From positions 1 through 62,135 of the forward strand of contig JAUSLV010000028.1 of the NCBI GenBank assembly GCA_030645495.1: DNA of 62,135 nucleotides, written 5' to 3'. Both the position numbers and the translations under genes were made by a program. Shown piece by piece: positions 58,568 to 62,135 of this stretch (its first letter is position 1; each line of letters opens with the position of its first letter). This DNA is from Actinomycetota bacterium. Its GTDB lineage: Bacteria; Actinomycetota; Acidimicrobiia; Acidimicrobiales; Ilumatobacteraceae. The notes below the pieces were generated by a model. The model was not told where the DNA came from and did not search any database. It saw only the letters and a program-made list of their open reading frames with translations.

Positions 58568-60403
58568 ATGAATGTCACCCGGCCGTTCGCACGTCCAGCC
58601 CTCGGCTGGTTCTTCACCCTGACCGTCATCGGGTTGGTGGGGTCGCTGTGGGCACCAACTGCGCATGCCGAAAACGCCTTCGCCTCGTCCACCCCGGAAG
58701 ACGGCTCCACGGTCAACGAGTCGCCGGCCAACGTCGACATCGCCTTCGTCGAGCCGCTGGGCACCACCAGCACGGCCAACACGGTGAAGATGACCTGCGG
58801 CGAGAACGGCACGATCATCACGCTCGGCACACCACAGGTGCTGCAGGACGGCAAGACCCTCCGCGTGGCCTTGTTGTCGAAGGCGCCGAAGGGCCGCTGT
58901 ACGGTCGCCTGGACGGTCACCGACACCGATCTGCAGCCGAACGGCAGTGGCAGCTTCGGGTTCAACGTCGCCAACGATCCCACCGCCCCCACCACCTCCA
59001 CCATTCCGCTGCCCGAGGACACCACCACCACCACAGCAGCGGGCACCACCAACACCAACCCGAAGCCCACCTCGAACGCCAGCAGCGACGTGCTGCAAGT
59101 GGGCGAAACCAGCAAGGGTCCACTGGCGTTGTTCCGCCTGGTCAGCAACCTTGGCCTGGCGGTGTTGTTCGGCAGCCTGGTGATCATCGCCGTCGCCTGG
59201 CCCGAGGGCGTGGAATACATCATCACGGTCCGCTTCCTGCGGTCGGTGTGGATGATCACGGCCGGCAGCACGTTCTTCTTCGCCGGCGCCTTGGCATCGA
59301 ACCTCACCGGCAAGGGGTTGGGCTCGACACTGTTACCGACCGGGTGGGGCGACCTGTTGGACTACACGCCGGGCAAGGCCGCCGTGCTGCGCATGGTGTT
59401 CGTGCTCGCCACCGCGTACGTCGTCACCCGCCCCGAGCGGGCGATCGACCCCAGCTCGCAGATTCCGGCTCTCGTGCCGGCCGGTATCGCCGTGGCCACG
59501 ATGGGGTTCAGCCGCGAGCAGTTCGAACTCATCGACTTCGCGGTCGGAACGGCGCACGCGCTGGCCATGGCCGTGTGGCTGGGTGGCCTCGTGCTGCTGA
59601 CGCGTGTGGTGCTGGCAGGCCCCGGCGAGGAAGACCTCGTGCACGCGGTGCGCGGGTTCTCGCGTCTCGCCGCGCCTGCGCTGTGGGTCACGGTGGGCAC
59701 GGGTGCAATCCAGTTCTTCCGCCTCGACCGTGGCGCGCTCAGCACCGGCCACGGGGTGGTGGCGATCCTCAAGACGCTGTTCGTGGCGCTGATGGTGTTC
59801 GTTGGCGTCGCCGCGCGCCAATTCATCACCCAACGCGTCAGTCGCGTCGACGTGATGAGTGCGTCGTTGGCGATGCGGTTGCGCCGCGCGCTCGGCATCG
59901 AGGCGATGATCGGCCTGATCGTGATGGCGCTCACCGCCGGCCTGCTCACGCTCACGCCTTCGGGGTTGGGCGCGCTCGATCAGCCGCCGCTCGACCTCGG
60001 CACGCTGCACCGCTACGCGAACCCCACGCTCGGCGTGGAGGTGACGGTGCAGTTCAGCGAGAAGGTGGGCCTGAACGACGTTCGCATCGAGGTGGTCACC
60101 GCACCCGAGACGGGGCTCACCGGCCTGGCCGTCGACTTCCTCCCGCCCGCCGGGGTGGTCACGCCCGGCATGTCGATCAACTACATCCCACTCACCGCGC
60201 CGGGCACAGCCGTGCTGCGTAAGTCCAGCGGGTTCACGCTGGGTGCGGCCGGCGCGTGGACGATCAAGGTGCGCATCGGCCCGCAGGAGATCGCCTCCGA
60301 CACGGTGCAGGTGAACGGCGAAACGACGCTGGTCACCGTGGTCGACGACTCCGGCGCCAGTTCCTCCTCGTCGTCCTCCCCCACCTCGTCGTCAGGCCCC
60401 TGA
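58568..60403 (+). CDS. CopC-CopD fusion membrane protein
   Basis: 611 residues. Signal peptide ends TAHA, then a CopC-like domain (residues 35-140), a Thr-rich linker and a CopD-like membrane domain with about eight helices (LFRLVSNLGLAVLFG, AHALAMAVWLGGLVLL). CopC proteins normally begin His after signal cleavage to bind Cu(II); here the mature N-terminus is ENAFASSTP, lacking that His. A C-terminal YtkA-like beta domain follows. Copper uptake is the family role but the ligands are altered. It ends overlapping the convergent ligase by 12 bp. Confidence 0.82.
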   Translation: MNVTRPFARPALGWFFTLTVIGLVGSLWAPTAHAENAFASSTPEDGSTVNESPANVDIAFVEPLGTTSTANTVKMTCGENGTIITLGTPQVLQDGKTLRVALLSKAPKGRCTVAWTVTDTDLQPNGSGSFGFNVANDPTAPTTSTIPLPEDTTTTTAAGTTNTNPKPTSNASSDVLQVGETSKGPLALFRLVSNLGLAVLFGSLVIIAVAWPEGVEYIITVRFLRSVWMITAGSTFFFAGALASNLTGKGLGSTLLPTGWGDLLDYTPGKAAVLRMVFVLATAYVVTRPERAIDPSSQIPALVPAGIAVATMGFSREQFELIDFAVGTAHALAMAVWLGGLVLLTRVVLAGPGEEDLVHAVRGFSRLAAPALWVTVGTGAIQFFRLDRGALSTGHGVVAILKTLFVALMVFVGVAARQFITQRVSRVDVMSASLAMRLRRALGIEAMIGLIVMALTAGLLTLTPSGLGALDQPPLDLGTLHRYANPTLGVEVTVQFSEKVGLNDVRIEVVTAPETGLTGLAVDFLPPAGVVTPGMSINYIPLTAPGTAVLRKSSGFTLGAAGAWTIKVRIGPQEIASDTVQVNGETTLVTVVDDSGASSSSSSSPTSSSGP

Positions 60404-61468
60404 CACCAACCGCCCGAACGGCACCGGCGCGGCCACTTCCAGTTGGTCGTAGGTGCACGTCTCGGGCCCCCTGTCGGCCCGCCAATGCAGGAATTGCGAG
60501 CCGTGGCGGAAGCGGCCTTCCTGCAGTTGGCCGAAGGTCACCTCGGCCACGCGCTCGATGCGCAGCGGCACCCAGCTGAGGTCTTTGCCCGCGTTCCAAC
60601 GGCTGCCAGCGCCGGGCATCCGTTGGCCGGCCCCGACCGCCGCCGAGCTCCACTCGGCCCACTCGCGCCACGGGTGGGCGGCGAGCGCGTCGTGGGTCAG
60701 CGGTGCCAGCTCGGCTAGCAGTTCGGTGCGCCGCTTGGCGGTGAACGACGCCGCCACACCCACGTGGTGCAGCACGCCGTCGGCAGCGAACAACCCCAGC
60801 AGCAGCGACCCCACGCCGTTGCCGTCCTTGTGCACCCGGTAGCCGGCGATCACACAGTCGGCCGTGCGCCGGTGCTTCACCTTCACCAGCGTGCGCTTGT
60901 CGGGTGTGTAGGGGTCGGTGAGGCGCTTGGCGATCACGCCGTCGAGCCCGGCTCCCTCGAACTCCACGAACCAACGGCCGGCCATCGCTGCGTCGGTGGT
61001 GGAGGGGCACAAGTGGATCGGCGCCGCTGCGGCGGCGAGCGCCTGCTGCAACAGCCCGTGGCGCACCGCGAGCGGCTCGGCCAGCAGCGAACGCTCGCCG
61101 AGCGCGAGCAGGTCGAAGGCCACGAACGATGCAGGTGTCTCTGCCGCCAAGCGCTTCACCCGCGACTCGGCCGGGTGGATCCGTTGCAGCAGCGCGTCAA
61201 AGTCGAGGCCACGGTCGCCGGCCGCCGGGATGACGATCTCGCCGTCGAGCACGCACTGCGAGGGCAGCGCTGCCGCCAGCGGGTCCAGTAACTCGGGGAA
61301 GTAGCGGGTGAACGGCCGCTCGTTGCGGCTGGTGAGCTGCAGCGAGTCGCCGTCACGGAACACGATGCAGCGAAAGCCGTCCCATTTCGGCTCGTACAGC
61401 CAGCCTTCCCCGGTGGGGATCTCGTCGGACAGTTTCGCCAGCATCGGGGCGATCGGCGGCTGCAGCAC
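60392..61468 (-). CDS. ligC: ATP-dependent DNA ligase (LigC-like)
   Basis: 358 residues from GTG 61468 (VLQPPIAPMLAK), which has GGAGGGGG about 14 bp upstream; a TTG at 61492 would extend it by eight. Nucleotidyltransferase motif I is EPKWDGFRC with the AMP-accepting Lys; motif IIIa/IV and V follow (VLDGEIVIP, LDGVIAKR, TLVKVKHRRTADC), then the OB domain. Short stand-alone ligases of this type repair DNA in stationary phase or act in NHEJ beside Ku; no ku is in the window. Confidence 0.9.
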   Translation of the reverse strand: MLQPPIAPMLAKLSDEIPTGEGWLYEPKWDGFRCIVFRDGDSLQLTSRNERPFTRYFPELLDPLAAALPSQCVLDGEIVIPAAGDRGLDFDALLQRIHPAESRVKRLAAETPASFVAFDLLALGERSLLAEPLAVRHGLLQQALAAAAAPIHLCPSTTDAAMAGRWFVEFEGAGLDGVIAKRLTDPYTPDKRTLVKVKHRRTADCVIAGYRVHKDGNGVGSLLLGLFAADGVLHHVGVAASFTAKRRTELLAELAPLTHDALAAHPWREWAEWSSAAVGAGQRMPGAGSRWNAGKDLSWVPLRIERVAEVTFGQLQEGRFRHGSQFLHWRADRGPETCTYDQLEVAAPVPFGRLVSGA

Positions 61469-61535
61469 TCGCCCATCTTGCCCCCTCCCCAACCGTTCGT
61501 GTCACACGGCTGCCACCGTGCCTCGTGGTGTGATG

Positions 61536-61610
61536 TCGCGGGACATCGCTGACAGGGGTGTCGCGGGACATCGCTGACAGGGGTGTCGCGGGACATCGCT
61601 GACACTGGTG
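61536..61610. repeat. Three tandem 25-bp repeats at the IS end
   Basis: The unit begins TCGCGGGACATCGCTGACAG and is 25 bp: 61536-61560, 61561-61585 and 61586-61610. The first two are identical; the third differs at two positions near its end. They lie directly beyond the transposase stop and contain the family-like TGTCAGCGATG word in inverted sense. They are probably transposase binding sites, or the result of end duplication. Confidence 0.7.
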
Positions 61611-61619
61611 TTGATTCTG

Positions 61620-62135
61620 TCAGCGGTTCCGCTCGACTGGGTAGTGCTTCTGGTCTGGGTCGATGGTGATGCTTCGCACGTGCTGGCCCTCGTGGAAGAT
61701 CGCGCAGTCTTGTCCAGTGATCATGATGGTGAAGGTCTGCAGGGAGTACTCGGTGCCTAGACCGATGGTGTGGCGCCGGCCCAGGGCGACGTGGCCGCTG
61801 CTGTTGCTGGTCCGGGTGCGCACGATCGTGCTGGTGTCGGTGATCGGATGCCCCGCCGGCATCGCTGCTGGCATCGCGCCCCAGACAGCGGCGGGTGTTC
61901 TGCCCTTGAGCGCGCGGTGTGGCCGCTCGTAGTTGTAGTGGTGGACGAACCGGTCGAGCTGGGCCTGCAACTCGCGCAGGCTGCGATCGGGTGGCTGTTT
62001 GGCCAGCCACTTCTTCATCGTCTGATGGAACCGTTCGACCTTGCCGCAGGTCTGCGGGTGGAAGGGCATCGACGCGATCGGCAACACACCCAGCCTGCGC
62101 AGGTTCAGCTCGAGAAGGCTGGTGGTGTTGCGTCG
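61620..62135 (-). CDS. IS481-family transposase, C-terminal part (partial)
   Basis: 171 residues plus stop. MPFHPQTCGKVERFHQTMKK is the end of the DDE integrase core, with the catalytic Glu in KVERFHQ. HYNYERPHRALKGRTPAAVW is typical of IS481 C-termini. It has an extra C-terminal domain of about 75 residues after the core, longer than minimal IS481 enzymes. The frame is open to the window edge without a stop; its N-terminus is beyond it. Confidence 0.85.
   Translation of the reverse strand, partial: RRNTTSLLELNLRRLGVLPIASMPFHPQTCGKVERFHQTMKKWLAKQPPDRSLRELQAQLDRFVHHYNYERPHRALKGRTPAAVWGAMPAAMPAGHPITDTSTIVRTRTSNSSGHVALGRRHTIGLGTEYSLQTFTIMITGQDCAIFHEGQHVRSITIDPDQKHYPVERNR

Larger units (their letters stand above)
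61536..62135 (-). mobile_element. Partial IS481-like insertion sequence
   Basis: The right part of an insertion sequence: end repeats at 61536-61610 plus the C-terminus of an integrase-core transposase. The rest continues past the window edge. The inner boundary on the ligC side is taken as the repeat block. Confidence 0.65.

Noticed and set aside
61536-61610. CRISPR array
   Set aside because: The three 25-bp units are directly adjacent with no spacers and abut a transposase gene.

Overview
The window is GC-rich, tightly packed bacterial chromosome. It carries a WhiB-family regulator, caa3-type oxidase genes, an ATP-dependent DNA ligase, clpS, and many GTG starts and overlapping stop/start codons, which points to Actinomycetota. 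A type IV pilus locus together with crotonyl-CoA carboxylase/reductase makes an Acidimicrobiia-like (Ilumatobacter-type) organism my best guess; this is inference, not a database match. No gap between genes exceeds 300 bp. The longest gaps (19576-19823, 46277-46496, 55759-56007) are described under their elements.

Layout. 1-8220: end of a helix-turn-helix gene, Nudix hydrolase, orn, then a leader ORF plus attenuator in front of a whiB7-type gene, a TlpA/CcdA thiol-redox pair, a poly-gamma-glutamate hydrolase-like gene, pdxH-serS and an ABC-2 exporter. 8237-17896 (minus strand): a respiratory block. Downstream to upstream it holds ctaG, ctaF, ctaE, ctaD and ctaC (subunit II fused to cytochrome c), a terminator, then a second three-gene set (cupredoxin-like membrane protein, subunit III-like, subunit I-like) and ctaB. 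The second subunit I has lost nearly all haem and copper ligands. 17974-30813: clpS, arfB-like, small membrane and lipoproteins, hydrolases, prenyl synthase, xseAB, rmuC, an ABC exporter and a TAP-like peptidase. 30860-33586: two tRNA-Ser genes, tadA, SRP RNA and a 5'-3' exonuclease.

33729-47033 is a type IV pilus locus: a coiled-coil protein, PilB, PilC, PilD (divergent), PilT, then on the minus strand a major pilin with its own terminator and a three-gene minor-pilin operon. The operon includes a 989-residue pilin whose von Willebrand A domain is interrupted by a tandem-repeat block. 47041-55758: an rRNA methyltransferase, genes fitting the ethylmalonyl-CoA pathway (epimerase, Ccr, thiolase), an ECF sigma factor with a membrane thioredoxin partner, a secreted cyclophilin and a GH18 enzyme. 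55792-55950: a near-consensus promoter followed by a long hairpin with no normal gene, possibly a small RNA. 56008-62135: recR, dnaX, a CopC-CopD fusion, ATP-dependent DNA ligase and the end of an IS481-like element with three 25-bp terminal repeats.

The strongest candidates for new biology are the ligand-free oxidase-like operon (13464-16829), the whiB7 leader (1750-1988), the giant modular pilin (42246-45215) and the 55.8-kb promoter/hairpin.
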